A stretch of DNA of 64,000 nt from the NCBI RefSeq assembly GCF_943913955.1, contig NZ_CALUAE010000011.1, positions 1 to 64,000 on the forward strand, in the 5' to 3' direction. The notes under the pieces are model-generated. The model saw only the letters and a list, made by a program, of their open reading frames with translations, did no database searches and had not been told where the DNA came from. This DNA comes from Mycolicibacterium bacteremicum (lineage in GTDB: Bacteria; Actinomycetota; Actinomycetes; Mycobacteriales; Mycobacteriaceae). The position numbers were made by a program, and so were the translations under genes. Shown piece after piece: positions 43,154-52,147 of this stretch (its first letter is position 1; the number at the start of each line of letters is the position of its first letter).

Positions 43154-46100
43154 GTGCATCTCAAGAGTCTGACGCTGAAGGGCTTCAAGTCCTTCGCCGC
43201 GCCGACGACTCTGCGCTTCGAACCCGGTATCACCTGCGTCGTCGGCCCGAACGGATCCGGAAAATCCAATGTCGTCGACGCCCTGACCTGGGTGATGGGC
43301 GAGCAGGGCGCCAAGACGCTGCGCGGCGGGAAGATGGAGGACGTCATCTTCGCCGGCACGTCCTCGCGTGCTCCGCTGGGGCGCGCCGAGGTCACCCTGA
43401 CCATCGACAACTCCGACAACGCACTGCCGATCGAGTACTCCGAGGTGTCGATCACCCGCCGGATGTTCCGCGACGGCGCCGGCGAATACGAGATCAACGG
43501 CAGCAGCTGCCGCCTGATGGACGTGCAGGAACTGCTGAGCGACTCCGGTATCGGCCGGGAAATGCACGTCATCGTGGGGCAGGGCAAGCTCTCGGAGATC
43601 CTGGAGTCCCGCCCCGAGGACCGTCGCGCGTTCATCGAAGAGGCCGCGGGCGTGCTCAAGCACCGCAAGCGCAAAGAGAAGGCGGTCCGCAAGCTCGACT
43701 CGATGCAGGCCAACCTGGCGCGGCTGACCGACCTGACCACCGAGCTGCGCCGTCAGCTCAAGCCGCTGGGCCGGCAGGCCGAGATGGCTCGCCGCGCGCA
43801 GACCATCCAGGCCGATCTGCGCGACGCCCGGCTGCGGTTGGCCGCCGACGACCTGCTGCGCCGCCAGACCGAGTTCAACGACACCAATCAGGCCGAGACC
43901 ACGCTGCGTCGCGAGCACGACGAGGCGACCGGGCGGTTGGAGATCGCCGGCGCCGAGCTCGACGCCCACGAGTCCGCGGTCGCCGAGCTGACCGAGCGCG
44001 CCGAGGCGGCCCAGCAGACCTGGTTCCGGCTGTCGGCACTGGCCGAACGCGTCAGTGCCACCGTCCGGATCGCCACCGAACGCACCCAGCTGCTCGATGT
44101 CGAACCGGAGACCGGTTCCGGGCGCGACCCCGACGCGCTGGAGGCCGAGGCCGACGAGGTCGCCGAGCACGAGATGGAGTTGCTCGGTGAATTGGAGGCC
44201 GCGCGCATAGCCCTGGAGGACGCCCGGGCCGAACTCGCCGAGCGGGAGAACCTGGCCGCCGAGGCCGAGCGTGCGCACCGGGCGGCGGCCCGGGCCGAGG
44301 CCGACCGTCGCGAGGGCCTGGCCCGGCTGGCCGGAAAGGTTGACACGCTGCGCGCCCGGGTCGAATCCACCGACGAGGGGATCGCCACGTTGGCGGCCCG
44401 CATCGAGGAGGCCGCCGCGCGGGTGCAGAAGGCGCAGGCCGAATTCGAGACCGTGCAGGCCCGCGTCGGTGAGCTCGACGAGGGTGAGGTCGGCCTCGAC
44501 GATCAGCATGATCGGTCGGTGGCCGCGCTGCGCCTCGCCGACGAGCGGGTTGCCGAGCTGCAAGCCGCCGAGCGGGGTGCCGAACGCCAGGCGGTGTCGC
44601 TGCAGGCGCGCATCGATGCGCTGTCGGTCGGCTTGGAGCGCAAGGACGGCGCCACCTGGCTGGTCGAGAACCACACCGATACCGGCCTTTTCGGGTCGGT
44701 CGCCAAGCTGGTGCGGGTGCGTCCCGGCTACGAGGTGGCGGTGGCCACCGTGCTCGGACCCGCCGCCGACGCGTTGGCCGCCGAGAACGTCGGTACCGCC
44801 CGCGCCGCGGTCGCGGCGCTGAAGGAAGCCGACGGCGGACGCGCGGCGATCCTGTTGGGGGACTGGCCGGTACGCGACACCCGCAACGGCGAGGTGCTGC
44901 CCGACGGTGGGCAGTGGGCGATCGATCTGGTCGAGGCGCCGGATCGGTTGCGCGGTGCGGTGAGCGCCCTGCTGGCCGGTGTCGCCGTCGTCGGCGATCT
45001 GTCTGCTGCGCTGGATCTGGTGTCGGCACAACCACATCTGCGGGTCGCGACCGCCGAGGGGGACCTGGTCGGGGCTGGGTGGGTCAGCGGCGGGTCGGAC
45101 CGCAAGGTGTCGACGTTGGAGATCGCCTCAGAGATCGAGAAGGCCCGCGTAGAACTCGCGGCGGCCGAGCGCCAGGCCGGCGAGTTGGCCGCGGCCCTGG
45201 CCGGTGCCAAGGAAGAGCAGGCGGCCCGCCAGGACGCCGCCGAGCAGGCGCTGGCGGCGCTGAATGAATCCGATGCCGCGATCTCCTCGATCTATGAGCA
45301 GCTCGGCCGGCTCGGTCAGGAATCGCGCAACGCCGACGCCGAGTGGCAGCGGCTGCTCAAGCAGCGCGACGAGCTGGAGTCCGGGCGCGTGGCCACCGTC
45401 GAGGAACTCACCGAGCTGGAATCGCGGCTGCACAACGCGCAGCAGGCGCCGATGTTCGAGGTCGACGATTCCGAGGAGCGCCAGGAATTCACCATGGCCG
45501 CCGAGACCGCCCGCGCCACCGAGGTGGAGGCGCGCCTCGCGGTGCGCACCGCCGAGGAACGGGCCAATGCTGTTCGGGGACGGGCGGATTCGTTGCGTCG
45601 CTCGGCCGCGGCCGAACGGGAGGCGCGGCTGCGGGCGGCGCGTGCCAGGGAGGCCCGCGAGCATGCGGCCACGGTGGCGGCGGCGGTGGCCGAGTCAGGC
45701 CGGCTGGTGGCCGCCCGGTTGGCGGCGGCGGTGGCCGCGGCGTCCCGGACGCGCGATCAGTTGGCCGTCGAACGCAGCGCGCGGGCCGAGGCGTTGACCC
45801 GGGCACGCACCGAGGTCAGCGAACTGGGCGCGCGGATCACCGCGCTGACCGACTCGCTACACCGCGACGAGGTCGCCAAAGCGCAAGCGGCGCTGCGCAT
45901 CGAGCAACTCGAGCAGCAGGCACTGGAGCAGTTCGGCCTGGCGGCGGCGGACCTGATCGCCGAGTACGGGCCGGATGTGCCGCTGCCGCCGACGGATCTG
46001 GAGATGGCGGAGTACGAGCAGGCCCGTGAACGCGGCGAGCAGGTGACCGCCCCGGCGCCGATGCCGTTCGATCGGCCCACCCAGGAACGCCGCGCCAAGA

Positions 46101-46741
46101 AGGCCGAGCGGGAGCTTTCCGAGTTGGGCCGGGTGAACCCCTTGGCGCTCGAGGAGTTCGCGGCGCTGGAGGAACGGTACAACTTCCTGTCGACGCAGTT
46201 GGAGGACGTGAAGGCCGCTCGCAAGGACCTGCTCGATGTCATCGCCGATGTCGACGAACGCATCCTGAAGGTGTTCGCCGAGGCGTACGAGGATGTCGAG
46301 CGCGAGTTCACCCAGGTGTTCTCGTCGCTGTTCCCCGGTGGCGAGGGACGGCTGTTGCTGACCAACCCGGACGACTTGCTGACAACCGGCATCGAGGTGG
46401 AGGCGCGCCCGCCGGGCAAGAAGGTCAAGCGGCTGTCGCTGCTGTCCGGTGGCGAGAAGTCGCTGACCGCGGTGGCGATGCTGGTGGCGATCTTCCGCGC
46501 CCGGCCGTCGCCGTTCTACATCATGGACGAGGTCGAGGCCGCGCTCGACGATGTGAACCTGCGCCGGCTGTTGGGGTTGTTCGAGCAGTTGCGGGAGAAG
46601 TCGCAGCTGATCGTGATCACCCACCAGAAGCCGACAATGGAGATCGCCGACGCACTGTACGGCGTGACGATGCAGGGCGACGGCATCACACAGGTCATCT
46701 CGCAGCGGATGCGCGGGCAGGACCTGGTCGGCGCCGGCTGA
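43154..46741 (+). CDS. smc: Chromosome segregation ATPase SMC
   Basis: Condensin subunit that organises and segregates the chromosome. The 1195-aa protein has a Walker A motif in the N-terminal head (VGPNGSGKSNVVDALTWVMG), two long coiled coils, a hinge near residues 510-680 (NHTDTGLFGSVAKLVRVRPG onward), and a C-terminal head with signature LSLLSGGEKSLTAVAM and Walker B PFYIMDEVEAALDD. The GTG at 43154 lies eight bases after TAGGGT, so the message may start close to the codon. In M. tuberculosis ftsY is the next gene; here an accessory block of about 11.6 kb separates them. Confidence 0.97.
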   Translation: MHLKSLTLKGFKSFAAPTTLRFEPGITCVVGPNGSGKSNVVDALTWVMGEQGAKTLRGGKMEDVIFAGTSSRAPLGRAEVTLTIDNSDNALPIEYSEVSITRRMFRDGAGEYEINGSSCRLMDVQELLSDSGIGREMHVIVGQGKLSEILESRPEDRRAFIEEAAGVLKHRKRKEKAVRKLDSMQANLARLTDLTTELRRQLKPLGRQAEMARRAQTIQADLRDARLRLAADDLLRRQTEFNDTNQAETTLRREHDEATGRLEIAGAELDAHESAVAELTERAEAAQQTWFRLSALAERVSATVRIATERTQLLDVEPETGSGRDPDALEAEADEVAEHEMELLGELEAARIALEDARAELAERENLAAEAERAHRAAARAEADRREGLARLAGKVDTLRARVESTDEGIATLAARIEEAAARVQKAQAEFETVQARVGELDEGEVGLDDQHDRSVAALRLADERVAELQAAERGAERQAVSLQARIDALSVGLERKDGATWLVENHTDTGLFGSVAKLVRVRPGYEVAVATVLGPAADALAAENVGTARAAVAALKEADGGRAAILLGDWPVRDTRNGEVLPDGGQWAIDLVEAPDRLRGAVSALLAGVAVVGDLSAALDLVSAQPHLRVATAEGDLVGAGWVSGGSDRKVSTLEIASEIEKARVELAAAERQAGELAAALAGAKEEQAARQDAAEQALAALNESDAAISSIYEQLGRLGQESRNADAEWQRLLKQRDELESGRVATVEELTELESRLHNAQQAPMFEVDDSEERQEFTMAAETARATEVEARLAVRTAEERANAVRGRADSLRRSAAAEREARLRAARAREAREHAATVAAAVAESGRLVAARLAAAVAAASRTRDQLAVERSARAEALTRARTEVSELGARITALTDSLHRDEVAKAQAALRIEQLEQQALEQFGLAAADLIAEYGPDVPLPPTDLEMAEYEQARERGEQVTAPAPMPFDRPTQERRAKKAERELSELGRVNPLALEEFAALEERYNFLSTQLEDVKAARKDLLDVIADVDERILKVFAEAYEDVEREFTQVFSSLFPGGEGRLLLTNPDDLLTTGIEVEARPPGKKVKRLSLLSGGEKSLTAVAMLVAIFRARPSPFYIMDEVEAALDDVNLRRLLGLFEQLREKSQLIVITHQKPTMEIADALYGVTMQGDGITQVISQRMRGQDLVGAG

Positions 46742-46801
46742 TTTTGGTGTGCTCCGGGGGTGGGGTGCTCCGGTAGGGTTTTTGGCGTTGGAGGGGGCGC
46801 G

Positions 46802-47569
46802 ATGGAACCGTTGAAGGTGGACGCCGAACTGCTCAAGGCCGCGGGGGAGCGGCTGCTCAGCGCGGCGCAGGGGCTGCCGGATGCTCCGGAGCCGTTCACC
46901 CCGTCGTACGGGTCTGATGCGCTTTCGCAGGTGCTTGCCGCCGATGTGCCCAAGGCCGAGGCCCCGATCATCGAGGGCCTGCCGCCGCTGAAGACGGCCG
47001 CGACCGGGACGGCCGAATCGGTGATCGAGGCGGCGCGGCGCTATGCGCAGAGCGATGAGCAGTTGAAGAGCCGGATCGAACAGGCGATGACCCCGTCCTC
47101 GGGTGCCCCCGCGTCCGGCGGTGGTGCTGCAGGTGGCGGGGGTGGTGCGCCGGCTGGTGGGGCGCCGGGTGCTGGGTCGCCGGGTTCGGCGATTCCGACG
47201 GCCGCGTCGGCTGGCGCTGGTGCCGGTGCCGCTGGTGCTGCGGCGTCTGGCGCGTCTGGCGCTTCTGGCGCCGGTGGGATCGGCGGGCAAATGGGCGGGA
47301 TGCTCGGGATGCCCATGCAGATGGCCCAGCAGGCTGCTCAGGTTCCACAGCAGGTCGCCGGGATGGTCAGTTCGCTGCCGCAGTCGGCGATGCAGGGCGC
47401 TCAGCAGGTCGGCGAGCAGGTTCAACAGATCGTCGAACAGTTCTCCGACAAGGAATCGCAGGACGCATCGAAGCCCGAGGAGCGGTCGGTGGCCGGCGGC
47501 ATCGGAGAACGTGCGCCGGTGGATCGGCCGGCGCCGCGCACCGAAACGGACTCGACGATCAACCTCTAG
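46802..47569 (+). CDS. EspJ-like ESX-1 secretion-associated protein
   Basis: A 255-aa protein whose first 95 residues form a two-helix module resembling M. tuberculosis EspJ (Rv3878), which starts with a similar EPLxVD segment and contains a similar GLPxxK stretch. A type VII export signal Y-x-x-x-D is present at residues 81-85 (RRYAQSDEQL). The rest is Gly/Ala/Ser-rich (about 100-190), then a Gln-rich amphipathic region (QMAQQAAQVPQQVAGM) and an acidic tail. I chose the ATG at 46802 after GGAGGGGG; TAGGGT at 46774 may be a -10. It converges on the EspK-like gene exactly as espJ and espK do in ESX-1. Similarity is judged from memory of the M. tuberculosis proteins. Confidence 0.72.
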   Translation: MEPLKVDAELLKAAGERLLSAAQGLPDAPEPFTPSYGSDALSQVLAADVPKAEAPIIEGLPPLKTAATGTAESVIEAARRYAQSDEQLKSRIEQAMTPSSGAPASGGGAAGGGGGAPAGGAPGAGSPGSAIPTAASAGAGAGAAGAAASGASGASGAGGIGGQMGGMLGMPMQMAQQAAQVPQQVAGMVSSLPQSAMQGAQQVGEQVQQIVEQFSDKESQDASKPEERSVAGGIGERAPVDRPAPRTETDSTINL

Positions 47570-47608
47570 TGCCTCGGTCGTCGGGGTGACAAATGCCTTC
47601 GCAAAAGC

Positions 47609-47656
47609 AGTACTACTGGCAGTACTACGCGTCGGCCCAGTACTGCCGGTAGTACT
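47609..47656. terminator. Large hairpin with four AGTACT palindromes
   Basis: The 18-base arm AGTACTACTGGCAGTACT (47609-47626) pairs with AGTACTGCCGGTAGTACT (47639-47656) around a 12-base loop; the only irregularity is one T:G position, a wobble pair in RNA. Each arm contains AGTACT twice, 12 bases apart. It lies between the convergent espJ-like and espK-like genes and ends 6 bp before the espK-like stop, so a bidirectional terminator is likely. Confidence 0.7.
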
Positions 47657-47661
47657 ACTCG

Positions 47662-49977
47662 TCAGCTGACCATCGCGGACAACGCATCCGAGGTGAGCAC
47701 ACTGACGTGCTGCCAGTAGATCCAGTCGGTGATGGCGGCGCGCTGCAGTTCGGGATCCAGCGCGGTATGCGCCTTGTGTAGCGCGACGGCCTGCAAATAG
47801 TCGGCGTAAACGACCATCGCCTTGAGATGAGCACCGGCGCGATCGGGATTGGCGCTCAGCAGCGGCTTGCAGACTTCCAGCAGCAGGTTGATGCGGTTTC
47901 CGGGCGGTGGGGTGTTGTCGGCGGGCGCCGGGGGTAGCAGTTCTGCGAGCCCGGCGGCGGTGACCGCGGCGAGCTTGGCCGCGACATCGGGGGCGATGAC
48001 CTCAAGCCGGTTGCGGCCCTGCATCTTTCCGTTGTCGGGCATGTCTTCGGGGGTGAGGATGTCGCGGGCGGCGCCGAGGTCGAAGCCTTTGAGGTTTTCT
48101 TCGGTGCCGACGACGGCCTGCAGGGTGGCGTTGTGGTGGCGGGTCCATTCCTGCACCGCGAGTAGGGGATAGGTGGCCCACGTGCCGCGGGTTTGGGCGG
48201 GGATGGATTCGTCGGCGGTGACCATCTTGACCTGTGGGGGCAGGAAGACATTGTCGGGGATATAGGCCAGGCCGTAGTTGTTGGCGGCCAGGATGTGGCC
48301 GTCGCCGGTGACGGCGGTGATCCAGAACAGGCTCGGGTCGGTGATGCCGACGTTGAGTGCGGCGGCGATGTGGCGGGCGATCTGGCGCGGGTTGTTTCCC
48401 TTGCGGCGCAGCGCTCCTGCGGTCGCGGCGGCGGCGATGGCGTCGCGTTCGGCGCGGGCCGCTGAGATCGGGACGGGCGCCGCCGCGGCGCCGGCGGCCG
48501 TCTGGCTGGTCGAGGCGGGTGCCACGCCGGGCCCGACGGGTCCTGCGGTGGGTGCGACCGGTGCGGCCGGTGACGGGGTGGACGGCGGGGCCAGCGGCAT
48601 CGGCGGGGCACCGGTGGCTGGTGGGGCGGCGGGTGCCGCGGGCGGGGCGCTGGGTGCGGCCGGTCCGCCGGAGTGGTTGACCGCGGCGGCCGGAGACGTC
48701 GCGCTCGACGGGTCTGGCGGTTGGTAGACCGCTGGTGCCGGGGTCGCGGCCGCAGGAGTGGAGGGGCCCAGCGGTGTTTGGGTCAGCGGGGCTGAGTTGC
48801 CGGCGGCCTTGGTGACGTCGTTGAAGCCCTTCTGGAAGTCCTGCTGCGGGGTGTTGACCGGTGCCGCGCCGGAATTTGCGTTCGGGCCGCCGGTGGCCGC
48901 GGGGGACTGGGGACCGCTGGAGGCGCCGCCGCCAGACATGCCACCGCCGCCGGAACTAGAACCGCCACCGCTGGAGCCGAGGGCGGTGGTGCCAGGCGAA
49001 CCGCCCCTGGGGCCTGTGGAGATTGGGGTTGCCTGTTGAGGTGCGACCGAGCCGTTGGGTATAGCGGTAGGGGTCGGCTGACCTGTCACAGCTGGCGGCG
49101 GAGCCAGGGAGTTCGTGTTCACCTGCGACGGTGTCGTTTGGGTCGGATTCGCAAACGGCGGGTTAGTCACGCCGGCAGGCGAGCCGTTATGGGGATTCTT
49201 GGGTACCGATTCAGGACCCATGTTCGATGGCTCGGGTGCTGTAACTGTTGGGTTCGCTGGCGCTATTGGTACGTCTGTCGAGTTAGGGCTCTTTACCGAC
49301 TCAGGAGAGGAGTTGGAACCGGCTTTGCGAATGTGTGATACCTGAGGGCCGGTTGGTGCAGGAGTCGCCGGATTGACACCGTTGGGTGCGGCGCCTCGAG
49401 TTGGGATAGAAGGCGGCGCGGTTGGCGCGCCGTCGGTTCTAGCCATAATGTCGATAACTTTGGCGATTTGATCTTCGGGCAAGTTCCAATTGTGGAACGC
49501 TATCTGGATCGATGCGCTCGCAACATCGTTAATGTTGGCTGCGCGGGCGTTAGAAACTATTGCTCTAATTCGGTCATTGCGAACTTCGGGCTTGAGGCTT
49601 GCCGACTCCAATGCGCCTATCTCGCCCTGGGCCGAAACCACTCGGTCAAAGATGGATAACTTAGTCTGAAGGATTAATGCGTACGCGTGATTCATCCACA
49701 TGATCGCTTTGGCCAAGTTTCTCTGCTGATTAGCCATCGCAGAGGCGTCCTTGCCTATAGCCGTCATGCCCGCAGTGGCTCCCGCACCAGACCACACCGT
49801 CTCGGCTGATATCTCGCCTTGCTGATGCAGCCAGCTTTCGTGACAAGCTATCAATTGCTGCAGTTTATCAACTAGGTTAGATGAATGATTCAGCAGGCTT
49901 TGCTCATCGACATCAGGCCACCCACCCGAACTCGTCATTTCGTCCGCGTACTTACCGGACGGTCGTGAAAAGCCCAT
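47662..49977 (-). CDS. EspK-like ESX-1 secretion-associated protein
   Basis: A 771-aa homologue of EspK (Rv3879c, 729 aa), the factor that binds the secreted EspB. The N-terminus MGFSRPSGKYADEM and GGWPDVDEQSLLN parallels EspK, followed by a helical domain with a WSG turn (ETVWSGAGATAGM). Residues about 190-510 are a Pro/Ser/Gly/Thr-rich linker, and the last 250 residues form the conserved EspK C-terminal domain (FWITAVTGDGHILAANNYG; NGKMQGRNRLEVIAPD; ITDWIYWQHVSVLTSDALSA). I chose the ATG at 49977, one codon inside a TTG at 49980. It abuts the upstream membrane-protein stop. Composition is mosaic: the 5' third (above about 49.05 kb) is clearly lower in G+C than the rest. Confidence 0.85.
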   Translation of the reverse strand: MGFSRPSGKYADEMTSSGGWPDVDEQSLLNHSSNLVDKLQQLIACHESWLHQQGEISAETVWSGAGATAGMTAIGKDASAMANQQRNLAKAIMWMNHAYALILQTKLSIFDRVVSAQGEIGALESASLKPEVRNDRIRAIVSNARAANINDVASASIQIAFHNWNLPEDQIAKVIDIMARTDGAPTAPPSIPTRGAAPNGVNPATPAPTGPQVSHIRKAGSNSSPESVKSPNSTDVPIAPANPTVTAPEPSNMGPESVPKNPHNGSPAGVTNPPFANPTQTTPSQVNTNSLAPPPAVTGQPTPTAIPNGSVAPQQATPISTGPRGGSPGTTALGSSGGGSSSGGGGMSGGGASSGPQSPAATGGPNANSGAAPVNTPQQDFQKGFNDVTKAAGNSAPLTQTPLGPSTPAAATPAPAVYQPPDPSSATSPAAAVNHSGGPAAPSAPPAAPAAPPATGAPPMPLAPPSTPSPAAPVAPTAGPVGPGVAPASTSQTAAGAAAAPVPISAARAERDAIAAAATAGALRRKGNNPRQIARHIAAALNVGITDPSLFWITAVTGDGHILAANNYGLAYIPDNVFLPPQVKMVTADESIPAQTRGTWATYPLLAVQEWTRHHNATLQAVVGTEENLKGFDLGAARDILTPEDMPDNGKMQGRNRLEVIAPDVAAKLAAVTAAGLAELLPPAPADNTPPPGNRINLLLEVCKPLLSANPDRAGAHLKAMVVYADYLQAVALHKAHTALDPELQRAAITDWIYWQHVSVLTSDALSAMVS

Positions 49978-49980
49978 CAA

Positions 49981-51126
49981 TCAAGCCTCAGAGTAGGTGC
50001 ACGCGTCGAACAGCAGGAAGTTGACATAAGACGCAGTCCCAGAAAGATAGCTGTCTGCGCTGGTGTAGCTCGGAATTGCAGCAACGAAGGCGCGCCAGTA
50101 CTGGGCTGAGAGGCTGGCAAAGTCGTCGATGACCGCACTATCGCTACGATTGCCAAGCGCTTCGATGTCTTCGGCGAGTTTTGTCATGACGGGCTGCATT
50201 GCCGTCATGCTTGCTGCTTGAGTGGGCGTCCACTTGCTAGCTGGAAGGTTTGGATCGACCTCACGCCAGGGTGCCGCTTGGCTATCAAATCTGTTAACAA
50301 GTTCGATCCAATCTGCGCAGATTGGATTGCCCGATGAGTTGATGAATTTTTCCGGCGAAGCTGGGTCGTCTGGCGTCGTGGTATTGCTGGATTCGGAATG
50401 TTGGCTCACTAGCGGCGCTCTGGCGCTAGCAGACTTATAATCAATTGCGGCGCATAACATCACAATTGCGCCCGAGGCGTTGGCGGCGACCCCGGCCAAC
50501 GAGTTGTCTCGTGACGTATACGTAGGAATGCTGTCTGCGTAGGCCCGCCAGTATGCGATTGCTTGCTCGTAAAGCTCTCGAACTATTCGATTAGGTGTTG
50601 CTTTTGCTAGTGCAACGGTTTGGTCAGCAGCACTCCGCATCGCGGTGGCGATATCATCGTGCAGCAACCGTTGTTCGGTATTCCACTCGGACGCAGGTCG
50701 GCTGTAATCGCGCTCGCTCCAACTTTCTGCCTGTTTTCTGGCGAGAGTATCGTTGATGGGCCTCCAGGCTTCACATGTCGGCTCGTTGATCAAAACTGAG
50801 ACAGGTCCCGTATCACCTGCGCTAGCGATAGCATCGGTCGTAGGCGGATTCCCGCTGGCTGTCTGTGTCGTTCCGTTCCCGCTGTCCCGCGTGAGTAAAA
50901 TCGTCGCGCCCACTGATATTGCGATGACCAGCAGCACTGCCACGCTGATCAGGAGAAACTTCAGACCGTTGTTCTTTGGCGGTGCGGGAGGTGGTCCCCA
51001 ACCCGGTTGTTGCGGTGGCCACTGTCCAGGACCGTAAGGAGGCTGGCCTTGTCCGTACGGTGGGTGCGCACCGGGCTGCGGCGGTCCCCAGTTTCCGCGC
51101 GGCGGAGGATTTGTCACTGGCGCCAC
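49981..51126 (-). CDS. Proline-rich membrane protein with tandem-duplicated ectodomain
   Basis: A 381-aa protein with a Pro/Gly/Gln-rich N-terminus (1-50), one membrane helix (about 55-79), then two copies of an extracytoplasmic domain at about 118-227 and 270-376. The copies share W..(10-15)..PAS(E/K)W(N/T) near the start, then Y/QYWRA(Y/F), then IP(T/S)YTS, and each starts and ends with a cysteine (118/225 and 270/376), suggesting one disulfide per copy. No family is recognised. The first start is GTG 51126; GTG 51117 (MTNPPPRGNWG) has the better-placed GGGG and may be the true one. Base composition is low-G+C. It lies between the lipoprotein genes and the EspK-like gene in the same direction. 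Confidence 0.75.
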   Translation of the reverse strand: MAPVTNPPPRGNWGPPQPGAHPPYGQGQPPYGPGQWPPQQPGWGPPPAPPKNNGLKFLLISVAVLLVIAISVGATILLTRDSGNGTTQTASGNPPTTDAIASAGDTGPVSVLINEPTCEAWRPINDTLARKQAESWSERDYSRPASEWNTEQRLLHDDIATAMRSAADQTVALAKATPNRIVRELYEQAIAYWRAYADSIPTYTSRDNSLAGVAANASGAIVMLCAAIDYKSASARAPLVSQHSESSNTTTPDDPASPEKFINSSGNPICADWIELVNRFDSQAAPWREVDPNLPASKWTPTQAASMTAMQPVMTKLAEDIEALGNRSDSAVIDDFASLSAQYWRAFVAAIPSYTSADSYLSGTASYVNFLLFDACTYSEA

Positions 51127-51280
51127 CCCTGAGAATTGCGCGCCGTCACCAATCCACCCCCATCGCCGTCGGACATCGTCAATCTGATGCTAGCCACGCT
51201 GGCCCGCCTGCCAGTTTAAGTGAGTGCGTCGAGCCTTCAGCGCACTTCTTTCACTGGCGTAACCGTTGGAGTCAGGGTCG

Positions 51281-52147
51281 TCATTGTGATACCTCTTCAG
51301 CCGGCCACCCCGGGGACGCCGGCAGCGTTGGGAAGTTGGACCTTGGATAGGAGTTCCCAGGCTTGTAGTCGCGGTCGCCAGGAGGCTGGTTGGCTCGTGA
51401 CTGACATGCGACGTCGTCTGCCGAGTTGTTGGTCCACTCCGCCAATAACAGGAATCCGCCCTGATAGTTGGATACTCGCCAGCCGGCGAACACATTGTTG
51501 AATGGTGAACGTGACGGCCCTCGTTGCGCCGAGAGGTCTGTAGCCTTCTCGGGTGCCGTCAGCTGAACCCGAAAGGCGCTGATACCCCCGTTTGGCCCTG
51601 GACTGCCGATGTTTGGCCGCAGTCCGAAGTCTGTTTCCGACGCGGAACTGTACGAGAAGACGCAACCGACCGCTACAGCTTGGCGACCAGAGGTGTCGAT
51701 TCGAAGGATGTGATGGCGGGCGGTCCCAACCCACTTTTGAGCGCGAAAGCGATCAGGCCACAGCTTTTCAGTGCCGTCTGGACCGTCGAAAGTGTTGGGC
51801 TCAACAGATTGTTGGAACCCGGGATACAAATACTTCTCGTCGTTCGTGAGATACGCCAAATAGTAGGACTCCACGTACGCTCTGACAGGGACAGCGGGAC
51901 CCATAGTGAGATCTATGCCCGGCTCGGAAGTCCAGGCAATGGTGAAGTCGCTCAATGCTTCTGGCCAACCCGAAGGCGGAGATTCTCGTGGTTCATCCGG
52001 GCGTTGCGGCGTACACGCAGTTGTCGCTATAGCTGTGGTCATCAAGGCCACACCGACCAGGGATTGCCGAAAACGCGAGCTTAGACCTCGCCAATCTCGC
52101 CACGAGCTGGCTGAATGTTGAGTCGCCGCGAGAAGTGCGGCCATCAC
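51281..52147 (-). CDS. Predicted exported/lipoprotein of unknown function
   Basis: A 288-aa protein with a long N-terminal region, a hydrophobic stretch SLVGVALMTTAIATTAC and a cysteine at about residue 45. It is a weak lipobox (TTAC rather than the usual Leu-x-x-Cys), so a lipid anchor is plausible but not certain. The mature part has about 240 residues, with Tyr-rich VRAYVESYYLAYLTNDEKYL and GWRVSNYQGGFLLLAEWTNN. I recognise no family. Its start overlaps the stop of the upstream lipoprotein gene by 4 bp. Codon use and G+C are unlike the flanking chromosome. A 154-bp gap separates it from the next gene, with TAGCAT (51195-51190) as a possible internal -10. Confidence 0.65.
   Translation of the reverse strand: MMAALLAATQHSASSWRDWRGLSSRFRQSLVGVALMTTAIATTACTPQRPDEPRESPPSGWPEALSDFTIAWTSEPGIDLTMGPAVPVRAYVESYYLAYLTNDEKYLYPGFQQSVEPNTFDGPDGTEKLWPDRFRAQKWVGTARHHILRIDTSGRQAVAVGCVFSYSSASETDFGLRPNIGSPGPNGGISAFRVQLTAPEKATDLSAQRGPSRSPFNNVFAGWRVSNYQGGFLLLAEWTNNSADDVACQSRANQPPGDRDYKPGNSYPRSNFPTLPASPGWPAEEVSQ

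Noticed and set aside
43124..45037. 637-codon minus-strand frame opposite smc
   Set aside because: Shadow of the coiled-coil coding region; composition is typical of reversed Glu/Ala/Arg codons.
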